Shown: positions 1 to 11,540, counted from the first letter of the stretch. The stretch is 64,000 nt of DNA from Neoechinorhynchus agilis (GCA_051530055.1 CM121342.1:10850001-10914000); one strand, 5' to 3'. Made by a program: numbers and translations. Notes: generated by a model from the sequence alone, not told the origin.

Positions 1-202
1 GATTTCTTAAAGTTCAATGTCACGTCGTCCTTTGAAGCCGAATAAGGAGATCGTTGATTTGACAGAATTCGAGAAATGTAACGTTCGACTGTATCTTCGT
101 TAGAAGTTTTAGGGTCTTAATCATCATGGAGAAAATCGATTTACTGTTTGTATCCAACTTCCTGAATACAATACGTGGGTGCATTTTTATAATAGCTAGA
201 GT

Positions 203-256
203 TGCCCAATTGCCGACGTTTCGGAAATTTATTCTTTCCATCTTCAGGGTAACGTT
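203..256 (-). ncRNA. Minimal hammerhead ribozyme of a Penelope-like element
   Basis: On the minus strand the core CTGAAGA is followed by a stem II hairpin (GGAAA/TTTCC), then GAAA, then CGTC. This fits A15.1-C-G-U16.1-C17, so cleavage would fall after the final C. Stem I is imperfect: GTTACC before the core faces GGCAAT after it, with one mismatch and one wobble. It lies about 80 nt downstream of the GIY-YIG reading frame of the same element, where Penelope-like elements are known to carry hammerheads in their terminal repeats. Of the five loci found here this has the weakest stem I. Confidence 0.6.
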
Positions 257-334
257 AACAGTCACACAATTTGTCAAACGCGCACGTAGAACCCAGCGTT
301 AAACTAACGCTGACGTAAGCAATCAATTATCACA

Positions 335-965
335 CTAATCGTAGAGTTTGAGAGTATTAAACATCTCATTGAATTTGATATTGATAATTGGTTTGTCGTG
401 TTTAATGATTAATGCTTCGGCGGTTCTCAGTCTGTGCCTGTCGGTATCTTTGACAAGGATCTTGAAACATTTCTCAAATGGCGTTGGGTAGGATCCGTTG
501 TGCGATTTATCCATGTGCTTCCTAATAGCGCTCGTTTTATATGTATGTTGTTTGATTCTGTAACTCAACTTGCAAGTTGTGTAGCCAACATAAGACGCGT
601 TACAGCCGTCTTTATTGCATGTAAATTGGTACACAACGTTACAGGTGTCAAGAACTGCAGTTCTGGTTTTTCTGTCAGTAAAAGCAACGGACGTCTATTC
701 TTTTCGAGCTGTCTGTCGGCTTCGTGTGTTTATCCAGTATATCTTGCAGCTCCTTTTCTCGTTTCTCGTTTGATGGATCGTTCGTTTCATGGTAGAAGGG
801 TATCGTTTTGTCGTTTGGAATCTCTAATGGCGTACAAAGTTTCTTGTAGGCTCGTTTAATTGCATCATCTACTACCTTAATTGGGTATGATGCATTTACT
901 AGTGATTGCCTGATCCTCTTAAGTTCCTTGTTAGTATCTTCAGTTGTAGTGGAGTATCTTATCTT
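335..965 (-). mobile_element. Penelope-like element fragment, linker and GIY-YIG endonuclease
   Basis: Reading on the minus strand from about 955, the linker after the reverse transcriptase is visible (VNASYPIKVVDDAIKRAY and following). The GIY-YIG nuclease follows, with the typical zinc-like opening VYQFTCNKDGC, then ASYVGYTTCKLSYRIKQH and SAIRKH. It ends near 335 at IKFNEMFNTLKLYD. One frameshift near 705 separates linker from nuclease. The reverse transcriptase itself is missing, since unrelated sequence starts near 965. In the family, the GIY-YIG domain nicks the target DNA. A hammerhead lies just downstream. This is a decayed 3' part of a retroelement, not a host gene. Confidence 0.75.
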
Positions 966-1039
966 AGCCGTTTATTACGAAACAAATGAGGAACGTACTC
1001 AAAATATAATGAAGCAAAAGGAAGACAAATGTAGCGCGA

Positions 1040-1290
1040 TAACGAGTCAGGTAGTGGAAAAATTCAACACTCGAATGCATGCCGTCAAAACCTTAGGGCT
1101 AGCGGTTGGCTCGCGAGGATCCTATTCAGACAAGCTCACGAATCGTTTAAGAAAATTTAACCTATCTAAAAGAACCGCGCTAAATATGGCCATCACAACT
1201 ACTTTATGGGTAGAACATGGAGCCTATGATCCGATAAAATTCCAATGTGATAAATCAAAAGAAAATCATTTCTATCTTCGCAAATCTACT
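1040..1290 (+). mobile_element. Possible LINE reverse-transcriptase tail fragment
   Basis: The frame reads VEKFNTRMHAVKTLGLAV then GSRGSYSDKLTNRLRKFNLS and a hydrophobic ALNMAITTTLWVEHG. The pattern of a G-S-R-G turn, a helix with a conserved aliphatic/G-like step and a final helix is what follows the polymerase domain in several non-LTR elements. The match rests on pattern only. The neighbours on both sides are other element scraps, which fits a nested insertion. No start codon or complete gene is implied. Confidence 0.3.
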
Positions 1291-1469
1291 ACCACAACAG
1301 CAACAATACACTCCGAATAAAGAAAGAAAAACTAAGTAATTAGGAAAAAAATTCAACGATTCGATCAATATCAACAAATCTGTAACCTAAAAAGTTTTAT
1401 GCTACCAATAAATGAGCCTCTAACCAAATGCCTCGTCATCTAATTAGTGACATGCATGAATGGATTATT

Positions 1470-1770
1470 GAGATTCCTACTGTCCCTGTCTGCAGCCTAG
1501 CGAAACCACAGCCGAGGGAACGGGCTTGGAGAGTAACAGCGGGGAAAGAAGACCCTGCTGAGCTTGACTGTCTAGCATAACTAGGAACAGAAACGTTTGA
1601 ATGCTTCATGATAAAATCCACAGTAGGGACAGAGTGGGACAACGGATGTTTTGGGGCAGCTACTCTTATTGTGAGGGCCACTGCAATTCATGCATTTGAC
1701 AGAATTCTGGCAAACCCCATCCGTGTTTGACCAAAATAGACTATATTGAGGATTGCACCTTTTCGATTCA
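1470..1770 (-). mobile_element. LINE ORF1 zinc-knuckle fragment
   Basis: On the minus strand the frame reads VKCMNCSGPHNKSSCPK followed by VVPLCPYCGFYHEAF. That is a C-x2-C-x3-H-x4-C knuckle followed by a second C-x2-C pair, as in the nucleic-acid-binding ORF1 proteins of Jockey/CR1-like LINEs. Two better preserved ORF1 copies in this window, near 25.0 kb and 31.4 kb, have the same arrangement. Only the knuckles are left, with no flanking reverse transcriptase. Confidence 0.4.
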
Positions 1771-1783
1771 ACTTCCGAAACTT

Positions 1784-2080
1784 TTAATGTGTGTCTTTGT
1801 ATACTTTCTTCGGTCGTCGATTTGAGTAAGTCTTCTGTTTGATCCTTTTAAGCTCTCTTTGCAGTATGTTCCAAAATTTCGTTACCGTCGTGCTTTTTCT
1901 TTGGAATTTTCTGTCAAGTAATTCAATAAATATTTCAGGTAATGATATCTTGAAAATATTACCCCTTTGATAGTTTGTATAAAGTTTTCGGCGTGCTTTC
2001 CCTGCCATGAATCTTCGATTGCTGATCGTGTCTCTTTTGGAACGACATAATGTCTTCAATGTTTATCAGTTCCTTATTTG
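1784..2080 (-). mobile_element. 5' end fragment of a Penelope-like element
   Basis: A 91-codon minus-strand frame starts at 2059 (MKTLCRSKRDTISNRR) and is basic (many K and R), as PLE N-termini often are. The stretch 2036-2080 read on the minus strand matches the last 100 bases of the window (63908-63950, plus strand) almost base for base, including the sequence around this start codon. At the window end the same sequence follows a PLE terminal repeat with a hammerhead. I therefore read both as the junction between terminal repeat and first frame of one PLE family. Identity beyond the start region is not visible here. Confidence 0.4.
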
Positions 2081-2749
2081 CCTAAAGATCAGAAATTGTA
2101 GCATTCGTTTTTGACTTTTCGACAATAACATTTACTCCGGCCGTTTCGCTCTTTTTATTGAGGATCAAAGAAAGATTATTTAATTTGTGAACGTATGAGC
2201 ATTTCTTGCATCCTAAACGAACATTCATCTTTTATTTTCATTATTTATCACATACTTTGTCTTATATCGAGGATTGCATTCAAGTGGTTGGATATGTTGT
2301 TGTTTTGGTAGCTTGTCGACACCCGTGGGAGATCGTTGAAGACGAATGTATATTTCGACTGATTGAATCAGTCATTGTCAATAGAGGAATTTGCCACAAA
2401 CACATACCACATGATTGTTCGTTCACATCTTCCAAAATTCAAATCACTGCCAATGCTAAATAGATAATGACGTTTTATTAGGTTCCCTGAACTGAATCGG
2501 CTATTATTGAGTGGGCTACTAATGCAAACAGCTTTTCAAATACTTGACCGATTAATGGCGATTTTATGCTTTAAGCATTGCTTTATTAGTATATCAACGT
2601 TATCGCTCTATTTTACCATCAAGGAGCAAATCAAATAATCGAGCGTAAAAGCAAAATTTTATTTCAAGGTACAGAAAACCGATTCGTTTAAATTTACCAT
2701 TTTCGTCTAAGTCGTGAATTGTTATTGTGACTCAAAACATAAATATAAA
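2081..2749. other. No gene recognised
   Basis: AT-rich spacer between the PLE fragment and the Piwi 3' end. Short open frames exist but show no domain, repeat or splice signal I recognise. The Piwi poly(A) region must fall in its right-hand part. Confidence 0.4.
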
Positions 2750-2789
2750 TCATTTATTAACGACAAATATCCACAACTCTGCAGATTGC

Positions 2790-5330
2790 TTAAAGATAAT
2801 ATAAAAGATCATGCAAACGTTGGTGCGGCTCTCTTTTAAAACAGGTTCCTGCCATGTATGCCAGTTTGTGGGCGTATTGGCACATTGCTGGCACTCTGAT
2901 CGCTCCTGACCAATTGAAATACATATGGCACAGCTTAAAGGAAAATTGCTGAACCTCGTCCATCGAGAACTTGTTTTTATCTGCCAAGATGTTGAAGTGA
3001 CTCGGCGTGGCTGAACCTTGAGTAACTTGCTGTGGCACAAGATAAAAATCCCTCCATCGTTCCATTGTCAAAATTCTGTCCACAACAAGACCACCATCAG
3101 GATTAGCCATAGGTTTGTTTGAGCTGCCCAATGTAAAGAATCGGGAATTGATTCGCTTCTTAACCACAATGTACGTGAGCTTTGGTCTCGGTGCTTCGTC
3201 TTCATTTGATCCAACGACCATACTCATCGCCATGAGGATTTGTTGACACTCACTCATCCCAATGTAACCGAGCTGGCCGTCACCAATTCCGTCGCGGTAA
3301 ACAACAATGGATGTTGGAACTCTGTTGCCATTGTGATTTTTGTACCGGTTAATCGCTTCCGCTAAGCACATCGTCAGACAAGTCACCAATTCTTGTCCCG
3401 GAGATTGAGTGAAACATCGAGAGTAACATTTTGAAAAAGTCGAATTTAAAGAACAAACTACGGCTGAAATTGAAGCCATTTTGGAATGATAGCAGTCGAT
3501 ACCAATCACCATCGCGTCTCTAAATGACTCTCCGAATCCACCAGATACAGACCACGGTTCACTTCCTGTTTTACATCCGATCTGAATTCCAATCTTTGCC
3601 ATGATTGGCACTTTGCACTCCCGGAAGTTCTTCTCTTTGATGAATTGACTAGGAACTCCGTATCCCATCGATAAACAACCCTTCATAGTTGTATAAAAGC
3701 CGGTGCTGCAGTAGTTGCTCATCAAAATAACAACCATTTCGGCTCTATCAACGTCATTTTCTTCTAAGACTCGCTGAACAGCAGCGATAACATTCTGTCC
3801 TCTTGTCGGATAAGTTCTCACTCGTGGCTCGTCAGGAAAAATACGAAGAGTCCTCATTACTGAGTTCAGCGATGAGAGGAAATTGTCTACTCGGATACCT
3901 TCCGGTACGAGAATCAACCATCGTTTCAATGCTTCCGGATGGAAAAGCGATTTTTGCCCCATATCACGCCACGTAAACCGAACACATCCACGAGGATCTC
4001 CAGGCTGTGGTTCGTTCAAATATCGTGCTTCAACTATCTCTGGATCTCTTGATATTTTCAAAGGAAAGTGGCGTGAAGTGTCCACCGTGGTCAGTCTTTG
4101 TAATACATTTCTAATGTATTGCATTCTAAATTGAGGAATCGTCTCCCGGCAAACGACTCTCATCATTCTCGATCTTTCAACTGGGCTAACCCGATCCAGT
4201 CCTGCTATTTGACAGAATTCAGGAATAAGATGAATCTCCTTCTTGTTCCCATCTTTGTCCTTTACCCTTGCTGTAAGTAATGGAAGGCGCGGGTTATGTA
4301 TTTGTAGGTGATATCGTTCTCGATAATAATCAATAAAGTTAATTTGCCGATTATCGTCTGCAGTGAATCTGCATGTGGAGTCACAATTAAAATCAACGTC
4401 CGTTATACGATAAAATCGATTGTTGTAAGAAGTCATGACCGAAGATCCAACTACTTCGTCGATAAGATGTTTACGTCCATAATTTGATCCAAGCTCGAGG
4501 CGATTCATTATTGCCGATACCATGTTCTTATTTACTATTTTGTTAATCCTGTCAATACAAAGCATCAAGCGTCCGCCTTTTCGAGGCAAAATCGATGCTT
4601 TTATTCCTGGGAATATCTGGAAACCTTCTATTTCTCTACGTCCATCTGAAGACATGTCAAACATATTCCGCTGGATCGTCTTGAAACCGACTTCGTTCAA
4701 TCGTCCTCGAAGGATGAGACCGAGTATTGCAATAAACGGCTCAGTTCCAGGTACCGTTTCGCCAGTTGCCTCAAGCTTTACTTTGTATTTTACATTTCGA
4801 AACTGAATGTCCGAATATTCAAGGATTTCAGGTTTATGAGCCAAGTGGATTGATTGACCGGTAAAACTAAAGACTTGGTTATTCCAGTTTGTTCTTGATA
4901 CAATCTTAAGAACCTTGCTTTTGACCATCTTTGATTCACATGGTGGTTCGATCTCAACAGCGAAATTAAAAATCTTGTAATGCGGAACGCTGTCAACTTT
5001 AAAGTAGTTGCTTACAACCCGCGTCTTTGATCCACTTGTTCCATAATCTTGGATCCGCTCATCGTCTACAACAGATAAGACTTCATTGATCTCAGATGCC
5101 AATATTAGTCGCTGTCTTCGGTTGTGCCCGCCATTCCCAGTTGATTGTAGGGGTTGGTTTCCTTCGTCGGACCGTTCATTTAAATTTATTCTCGCAAAGT
5201 CAATATCTCGAGCTGACCTTACATTGTTTCTCCTTGGACCAAAACCACTGGGCCTTCTCTCACGCCCTCGTCTATTGTTTGGACGTTCGCTAGGAGGTCC
5301 TCTATAACAGTTACGTCCACGATATGCCAT
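2790..5330 (-). CDS. piwi: Piwi-clade Argonaute, intronless
   Basis: An 846-residue protein in one uninterrupted frame. Residues 1-45 are rich in RG/RR (RGRNCYRG, NRRGRERR), the type of arginine-methylated tail that binds Tudor proteins in Piwi family members. A PAZ domain lies at about 265-385 (YRITDVDF, FIDYYRERYHLQI, LIPEFCQIAGL), which holds the 3' end of the guide RNA. The PIWI slicer domain lies at about 550-830. The catalytic tetrad is complete: D612 (VIGIDCYH), E647 (GQELV), D680 (YRDGIGDGQ) and H778 (TPSHFNI). The C-terminus LHDLLYYL is the usual short hydrophobic Argonaute end. The role would be piRNA-guided cleavage of transposon RNA, mainly in germ cells, which fits the transposon load around it. 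Unusually it has no intron in 2.5 kb, while neighbouring Dicer has five, so a retrocopy origin is possible. The start ATG is the first of the frame and is followed directly by the RG-rich tail. Confidence 0.97.
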   Translation of the reverse strand: MAYRGRNCYRGPPSERPNNRRGRERRPSGFGPRRNNVRSARDIDFARINLNERSDEGNQPLQSTGNGGHNRRQRLILASEINEVLSVVDDERIQDYGTSGSKTRVVSNYFKVDSVPHYKIFNFAVEIEPPCESKMVKSKVLKIVSRTNWNNQVFSFTGQSIHLAHKPEILEYSDIQFRNVKYKVKLEATGETVPGTEPFIAILGLILRGRLNEVGFKTIQRNMFDMSSDGRREIEGFQIFPGIKASILPRKGGRLMLCIDRINKIVNKNMVSAIMNRLELGSNYGRKHLIDEVVGSSVMTSYNNRFYRITDVDFNCDSTCRFTADDNRQINFIDYYRERYHLQIHNPRLPLLTARVKDKDGNKKEIHLIPEFCQIAGLDRVSPVERSRMMRVVCRETIPQFRMQYIRNVLQRLTTVDTSRHFPLKISRDPEIVEARYLNEPQPGDPRGCVRFTWRDMGQKSLFHPEALKRWLILVPEGIRVDNFLSSLNSVMRTLRIFPDEPRVRTYPTRGQNVIAAVQRVLEENDVDRAEMVVILMSNYCSTGFYTTMKGCLSMGYGVPSQFIKEKNFRECKVPIMAKIGIQIGCKTGSEPWSVSGGFGESFRDAMVIGIDCYHSKMASISAVVCSLNSTFSKCYSRCFTQSPGQELVTCLTMCLAEAINRYKNHNGNRVPTSIVVYRDGIGDGQLGYIGMSECQQILMAMSMVVGSNEDEAPRPKLTYIVVKKRINSRFFTLGSSNKPMANPDGGLVVDRILTMERWRDFYLVPQQVTQGSATPSHFNILADKNKFSMDEVQQFSFKLCHMYFNWSGAIRVPAMCQYAHKLAYMAGTCFKREPHQRLHDLLYYL

Positions 5331-6329
5331 CTAAAAGTTTAACAAGAAATGAGAAACTCTTTTAGTCAATAAATTTCCGGCTCATTTCGAAATATAACTG
5401 TAACATTTTCGGTGTGGACGTTCAGAAGCCAAATAAAATAATCTATTGGTCTCAATTGTAGTGATTATTCAAGTTTCCGCTTCGATTAAAAGGTACAAAT
5501 GTTAAATTGCCACTTCAAAAATATTTCTTAATCGTAGGTGAAAAACTAATCCATTTTATCTGCTTTAGAAATAGCGAGGACTGAAGATATTGTACAGAAG
5601 CTTTTAAGAGTATTCTATTACAACGGACGGCAAAAGTGAGATTTGATTAAAACTTTTATCGTGATATCCTCCTAAGAATGAATTATTGGACGGATGCATA
5701 GATACCGACGGCAATGGAAGGAAATCCAGCACAAAAAAGATTTTAAGATTAATCTACATTTCATCTTTTAGGCGTTATTCATCGCAGCGTTATTTAGAAG
5801 AGAATTTTCATTGACCGCAATCTAAATTATTGTATGCGATTTACGAAGTTTTTCTTGTACGAAAAGCGCTTGAGGAATGTAAATCCTAACGCGTAAAAGA
5901 TTCAAACAGGAACATAAAAACCTTTTTTTAAGGACGTATAGAATCCGCTTTTAGAATCCAAAATGTATTGCCTTACAAAAAAGGTGATCTGATTAATCTG
6001 GAGCAATTTTCTTGCAAAGCTACCTATAAATATTTCCGAGAATGGGTACTGTGCTTTTGGGAATATTGATTGTTGTCGGTGTTACCTCAAGAATGCATAA
6101 TAATTTGGGCCGAAAAAAGATTATTGCGGACGAGATGAAAGGTTGATCGACTACCTTCATATGGTTTATTATTGTTGCATTTATCGGCTTAACGAATGCT
6201 CAAGACAAAAGTTACTTTGTTTCGAAATAACGTCAACTTTCTAAAGAGTGATTATTACAAATGTGTACGATCTTAAAGGAAAACACACGAGAATACGAAA
6301 AGTAAGAATATTGATAGATATTTTTTCCC
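5331..6329. other. Piwi upstream region, no gene recognised
   Basis: AT-rich, with no reading frame of interest. The Piwi promoter and 5' untranslated region should lie in its left part. No clear TATA or initiator could be singled out. Confidence 0.4.
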
Positions 6330-6540
6330 TACAACACACAGTCCACCGATTTCGGTCTGGGAAGCGCTGGTCTGCGCTCACTGCCCCAAGGCCGTACGGT
6401 TATAAGTTTGTAAGAATCCCTACGGATCCTCAGATACCTCCAGGAAGCGGGACTCATCAGTGAGTTTTATCCCTTCAGCAGTATTTCGTCTCAAAAGACT
6501 ACCGGCTGAGCCACATATAAAAATTCTAAAAAGTTACTTT
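6330..6540 (-). repeat. Dispersed repeat, inverted copy of the 12.9-13.1 kb SINE-like tail
   Basis: Read on the minus strand, this stretch aligns over its length with 12890-13060 on the plus strand. Shared blocks include gagtcccgc, ggaggtatc, cttataaccgta and atcggtgg(a/g)ctgtgtg. The two copies differ at many positions, so both are old. The tRNA-like head seen at 12.8 kb is not present in this copy. Confidence 0.6.
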
Positions 6541-6859
6541 GTTTCGAAATTACGTCAACTTTCTCGCCTTTGTGTATCTTGTTGATTAAGAAGCGATGGA
6601 TTGATATAAAAATAATATTTGACAGCAAAAATTGTGGCTAAAAAGAATTTGCTAGAATTGCTATATTTGAGATCCTTTTTTAAAGGAAGTTTAATTCGTT
6701 TGTATCGCGTTTCTATCCATCCACATTTAATGCCGCCGAAAGATTGGCGTTGAGCATTTCTTTGATTTCCACATGAATGCTTCTTTTGTCGAGTAACTTC
6801 TTCAAGTCTCAATTTTTCCTTAATTCATGTTCACGTCAAGTATTAGGAAATATTACTGA

Positions 6860-7260
6860 ACGGAAAATTTGAGAATAACATATTGGAACCAAACCACCTA
6901 TGCCGCTCCGACGGAAAGCGTCCCGATGGTATGACTATATTTCCATGGAAGGAAAATGTCTCATCTGGGACGCGACGTGTGTCGATTCGCTGGAGCCCTC
7001 CAACCAAAGTGATGCTTCGTCCATAACGGGAGGGGCAGCGGCCGAAAGGAGGAAGATGACAAAATACCTGGAGTCGAGCAAGTCTCACATCTTCCTTCCT
7101 TTCGGGGTGGAAACGAAAGGGGGTATTCGATGAGTCAGCTCTCAAATTCTGCGCCGAGCTGGGGAAACTCATGATTAAGGCCACAGGGGATCGCAATCAA
7201 AGGTCATACCTAATTAAAAAAATCAGCATGGCCATGCAATGAGGGAATACGGCCAGCGTC
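6860..7260 (+). mobile_element. RLE-type LINE, endonuclease tail fragment
   Basis: The frames read NILEPNHLCRSDGKRPDG, then GKCLIWDATCVDSLEPSN, then AAAERRKMTKYLESSKSHIF and LPFGVETKG. This is the C-terminal restriction-like endonuclease of R2/NeSL-type LINEs: R-P-D-G, then W-D-x-T-C-V-D. The same block is seen at 54.5 kb and 63.2 kb. A one-base shift interrupts it within the PWK-EGK stretch near 6945, and another follows GVETKG. No reverse transcriptase is attached, so this is a short relic. Confidence 0.75.
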
Positions 7261-7679
7261 AGAGGCACGGCTCCCTCGTGTGGAGTCGAAAAATGCAAAA
7301 TTAACAACTGACGGTTCTTGCTACAGATCCATAAATTCGTTATTTTTCCTTCCTAACAAATTTTTGTCACTAAACCAAAATTTGCCACTGTTTCATTAAA
7401 ATTCTAAGGGTTACGAAGATTTTCATTTATTTCCCATTGCCAAAATAATCAAAACAAATTTAACATTATCTGCTCTTAGGGCGAATAATTTAAGTAATTC
7501 GATTTAACCGGTTACGATTTGGTCAAATTATTCTACAAAGGTTTTCATTCAGCAAACGTTTTTGTTTTAAAAGCGAAATATTTCCGTACACCTTGGAAAG
7601 CACGACGATGCTTCATGTTCCACTCTCAGGTCCTCCCCTTTTAATCAACTCGTATAATAATTGGCATTAAAATTGCAAC

Positions 7680-7870
7680 TTGAGGATAAATTAATTCAAG
7701 AAATTTACGGTCCCTAGGAATGATCGCAACTCTTCTTTAATGGACGGTTGAGGTAACGCCAAAATTGCTTCTATTTTCCCGACATTCGTTTGAACACAAT
7801 CGCGGTGTAATTTAAGACCAATAAACTCGATGGACTCACCTCTCGCTATTTAGTTTCAATCCCGCTTAGT
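7680..7870 (-). mobile_element. Ty3/gypsy fossil, reverse-transcriptase fragment
   Basis: The minus strand holds the end of a Ty3/gypsy reverse transcriptase, with an L.P.PS...LRSFLG type block typical of the thumb region. It is a short, broken relic with no terminal repeats seen. Whether it belongs with the pol relic at 10.2-11.5 kb on the same strand is unclear. Confidence 0.6.
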
Positions 7871-7879
7871 CAAATTCAA

Positions 7880-8560
7880 CTGAAAACGTGGGACAAATTT
7901 GAGGCCCGCATTCATCTGGACATCTATTTTGAAAATATGGTCTTCCAACTCCATCCTGTGGTGGATATCCGATATCGATTGAGTTCTCTTTAGTCATCAA
8001 TGCTATTCCTCGATCGACAACAAGATTTGAGATTATAAACTCGCGGGCACTTAAACCACTCCCTATTTTTCACCGGTCAGATTTGTTCATCGGGTTCCAT
8101 TCAACATCGTCCACGTTGGAGTTCTTGATGCTTCGATTTTTAATATAGTTTACGCCGTTGTTGAGGAATCTGATAGCCTCAATTTCATTCTGTTGAGTAA
8201 TTGTCGAATCCGTTGGAAGTTCTCGACTCACCGGTCTACCCTTCCATTCGAATGCTTCACATATTTTAATCGCAGCGCTGAATTACCGCTATGCCATTTG
8301 TAGGGTTATGTTTCGCACTTCTTCGTGTAGCGCTTGGTAGACCTTTAAAAAGACTTGTTTAGGTATCCGAATTTATGTGTGCTTAGAAATGGACGCGGGG
8401 TTATTTACTGCGATTAGAACATTACAGTAACTTTTGCGATTTTGCCTTGATTTTAGAATCATGTTTCGTAGATTACAATGATTCGGTGGACTTTCTTGAA
8501 ATGGTTGCCTTGTACTTTGATACGAATGATTGCTAATCTTTATGGAAGTAGAAGTTAAAA
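7880..8560. other. Coding-like stretch, not recognised
   Basis: The minus strand has long, mostly open stretches between about 8300 and 7900 (for example LSAREFIISNLVVDRGIALM) with a few stops. I do not recognise a family. Its position next to the Ty3/gypsy relic suggests more old element sequence. Confidence 0.3.
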
Positions 8561-8659
8561 GCCGGTTACGCAAAAATCATGGACATGAGCCTAGGCATTC
8601 AAGATCGGCTTGATAGAGTTCGAGGCAGGGAGTTTGGATTTATGGCATACTGGAACTGA

Positions 8660-10110
8660 ATCTATTCACGATTTTGTGCGAACACTATGCTTAAAGTGTT
8701 ACGAATGGGGCCGTACCGGATTTCGGTGTAGAAGGGGGAGGTGAGGTGTGTTATTTGCTCGAGAAACCATTCCAAAAATCAATGAACGGATATAGCAATA
8801 AAAAGATGTGTTAATTGCGGAGGAAATGACAAGGCGTTTAAACGATGGCGCACCTTTAAACCCAAGAAGCCTGAAGAAAATAACGAATGGTTTAATAGAA
8901 GTCGTGTTCGGGAGTACATGCCTACATTAGAAGTAGATCCTCCTGTTTCGAGAGACGAAAGGATCCATGATAATATTAAAATAATTGAGGCATTAGAGGC
9001 CATGATCAAACAAATTCAGTTTTTAACTGAACGAATAGAAGAAAGAGATAGGGTGATTTCAGAACTGAAGGAAGTTAGTAATATGATGCGGGAAATTGTC
9101 TCTAGTAAATCAGAATTGAAGGAAGAAATAAAGCTTCTGGATGTGAATACAGCAGATGGTGGAAAAACAGATCCGATAAATAAGCAGGAATGGGGTTCTA
9201 AAAATAATCTTAATCATAATTCCAGCCCGCTAGTTTTTCATGCCATGGATCGACTAAGTAAGATGGGACTCATTTTGTAGGACAACGGACATAAATAAGA
9301 AAAAGTAAATCTTTAGCCAGAATTCGTTTAAGACTTTCATCATCGATATGAGTCTCGAAAATCGGCTGTAGTCCTCTTTGTGATGGAACTATTGATAAAT
9401 ATTTGTTTTTTGCGATGATTATCAAGATAAGAAATACAATTGAAAAGTTAAAGAGTGAGATAAATAAGGTTATCGCGACTTATATCTGGGGCGTCATTCA
9501 CTGGCAATCTCTAGAATTTCAATATAAATGTAATTTTTATCAAACAAACAGTTTAATAACTTAACGGTAATGAAATGGGTGGACTGGAAGGTGAGAGCAA
9601 CGAACTGGATCGGGAGCATTTCATATCCGAAGGTGGTGGAATGCATTTTAGGGCAGCACCTTTTTGGCGTTGCTTCGTTACGGTGGATCTGAATAGTTTT
9701 CTAAGTTTCTGGAAAGGCTCGGCGTCGATGGCCACGAACTCTATAGATGCTTCCCCCCAAAAATTGACCTCATAGATGAGAAAATTAAGCGGGTAATTTT
9801 GGGGAGGTTGCCTCGTAACATGCTGTTTTCAGATCTATGCAGAATTAATGTTGTTCAGAAAACAATCATCCCAAAAACGAAAGGAAAAATTGAATCCCCT
9901 GTAGACGTGCGTTTCATTTCCATTCAAAACCCCATTGTGTCCTTATTGGAGAAGGTGACGAATTCTGAATTACCGGAGGTGATAATAAAGAGACGCTTAC
10001 TCCCACAAAATTTTCATGGGTTTTGTTACAGGATACGGGGTGGATTATCTGCTCATGGACCTAACAAACTTAAAGAAAAAATATGGGGTATTAATAAGCT
10101 TGACTAGCCA
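8660..10110 (+). mobile_element. APE-type LINE remnant (ORF1 knuckles, coiled coil, RT piece)
   Basis: From 8690 the frames show degenerate zinc knuckles (LCLKCYEWG, VRCVICSRNHSK, RCVNCGGNDKAFKRW). A long charged helix follows at 8960-9150 (MIKQIQFLTERIEERDRVIS and on), probably the coiled coil of ORF1. At 9840-10040 a reverse-transcriptase piece reads VRFISIQNPIVSLLEK and LLPQNFHGF. This matches the corresponding block of the LINE at 33.3-33.45 kb (IRIIAIQNPIISCLEG, IIPQYFHGF). The endonuclease and most of the polymerase are gone, so this is a heavily deleted older copy of the family found whole at 24-28 kb. Confidence 0.65.
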
Positions 10111-10189
10111 TCAACTCTTGTTTTGTGGGGAAGACAAAAGTAACTTTAATTGTCTCAGAGTAGACACGAAAGAATGGTAGATCTGAAAC

Positions 10190-11540
10190 GACGACACACA
10201 ATTGTTCGCCCGTTATCGATCGAACGCGCCCGTCGGGTCACGACCGATCACTCTGTAACATTTCTCCTTCTTCACCTGAACAGGTCGTGTCATAATCTTC
10301 CAGCCATGCAGGTGGACGTAGTATCCTCGTGTTCCTTCTAAGTCAGCTTGTTGTACTAGGTATCCCTTCCGTTTCACTGGTTGACTGATTATTCGTTTGC
10401 TGTATTCCTGACGATCCCACTGCCTCGGATGTAGCTATTGCTGGTCTCAGATGATCAGCATGCTACCGTTCTAGGCCTATTTCGGTCCTGACTTCATAAG
10501 AGAGCGGGTCAGTTCGTTTCTCCACCCGACCTGACCCCCATCGTCTATCGTGTTGCGTCTTAAACCATACCTGATCATTGTTCTTGAACTCCCTCCATTT
10601 CGAGCACTCGAAGTTGGAGTCCAAAAATCGCCACCGCGGGACTAACTCCGGTCGTCGTATTCGGACAGTTCCTGCAGCTTAAAAGGAAACTCTGTAGTTG
10701 TTTTTCATACTGGGATCGCGGAACACATCTAAACACCCTCTCCTTCACTGTTCGCAACTGTGCAAACGTTTCGGATCGAAAACTTGGGTCATTATATATG
10801 ACCACCTTTTTAGGCAAACCGAATCTGCAAAACAGTGGGCGCATATGAGTGATGAAGGTCGTCGCATCCATCGACCTCACTTCAATCACTTCTGGCCACT
10901 TCGTGAACGCATCTACCACGATGAGTCACATTGTGTTCTCACTGGACCCGCGTAATCTAATCGTTGGTACATCCCAGGGGATCATATCCACCTCTGGCTG
11001 ATTCGGTCGACCTTCTTGACACGCCCGACATCGACTCCCATAGTTTTCTATTCATTTGTCCAGCCGTGGCCACCAGACATACATCCTTGCCAAAGACTTT
11101 ATTGACGTCCAGCCTGGATGATCTTGATGTAACACTTTTAGAACATCCTCTCGCAACGCCTCTGGGCTAATCATCCTTCCAAGCCAAAAAAGAATATTGT
11201 TTTCGACCGAGAGTTCGCTCCTTTTCTCGAAATATGTTCGTAAATCGGGAGGAATGACTGTAGGCCACTGCGCCTTGATATACTTGCACACCCGCGCCAG
11301 CACCGTATCCTTCTTCAAGCTTCGTTTTAGAACTGCGTTTATGATTCTTGAATCATCACAATCTGTCAGGTCTATCTCTTCGACAAGACTTTCGACGGTT
11401 CCATCTAGCGGTTCCGGCATTCTCGACAAAGCGTCGGCGTACACATTTTCATTTCTCCTAACGTATTCGATCTCATAGTCGTATTCCACCATGGCAATGG
11501 CCCATCTTCGTAACCGATTGCTTCGTATTCAACTCAGTTC
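10190..11540 (-). mobile_element. Ty3/gypsy (Metaviridae) fossil, pol 3' part
   Basis: The minus strand carries, in order, the end of RNase H, a zinc-binding H2C2 integrase head and part of the integrase core, then a further C-terminal stretch. The upstream pol domains are absent and no flanking long terminal repeats were found. It is broken, with several interruptions, and looks old. Confidence 0.75.

Noticed and set aside
434-859. Plus-strand 141-codon open frame
   Set aside because: Shadow of the minus-strand PLE linker and GIY-YIG frames.
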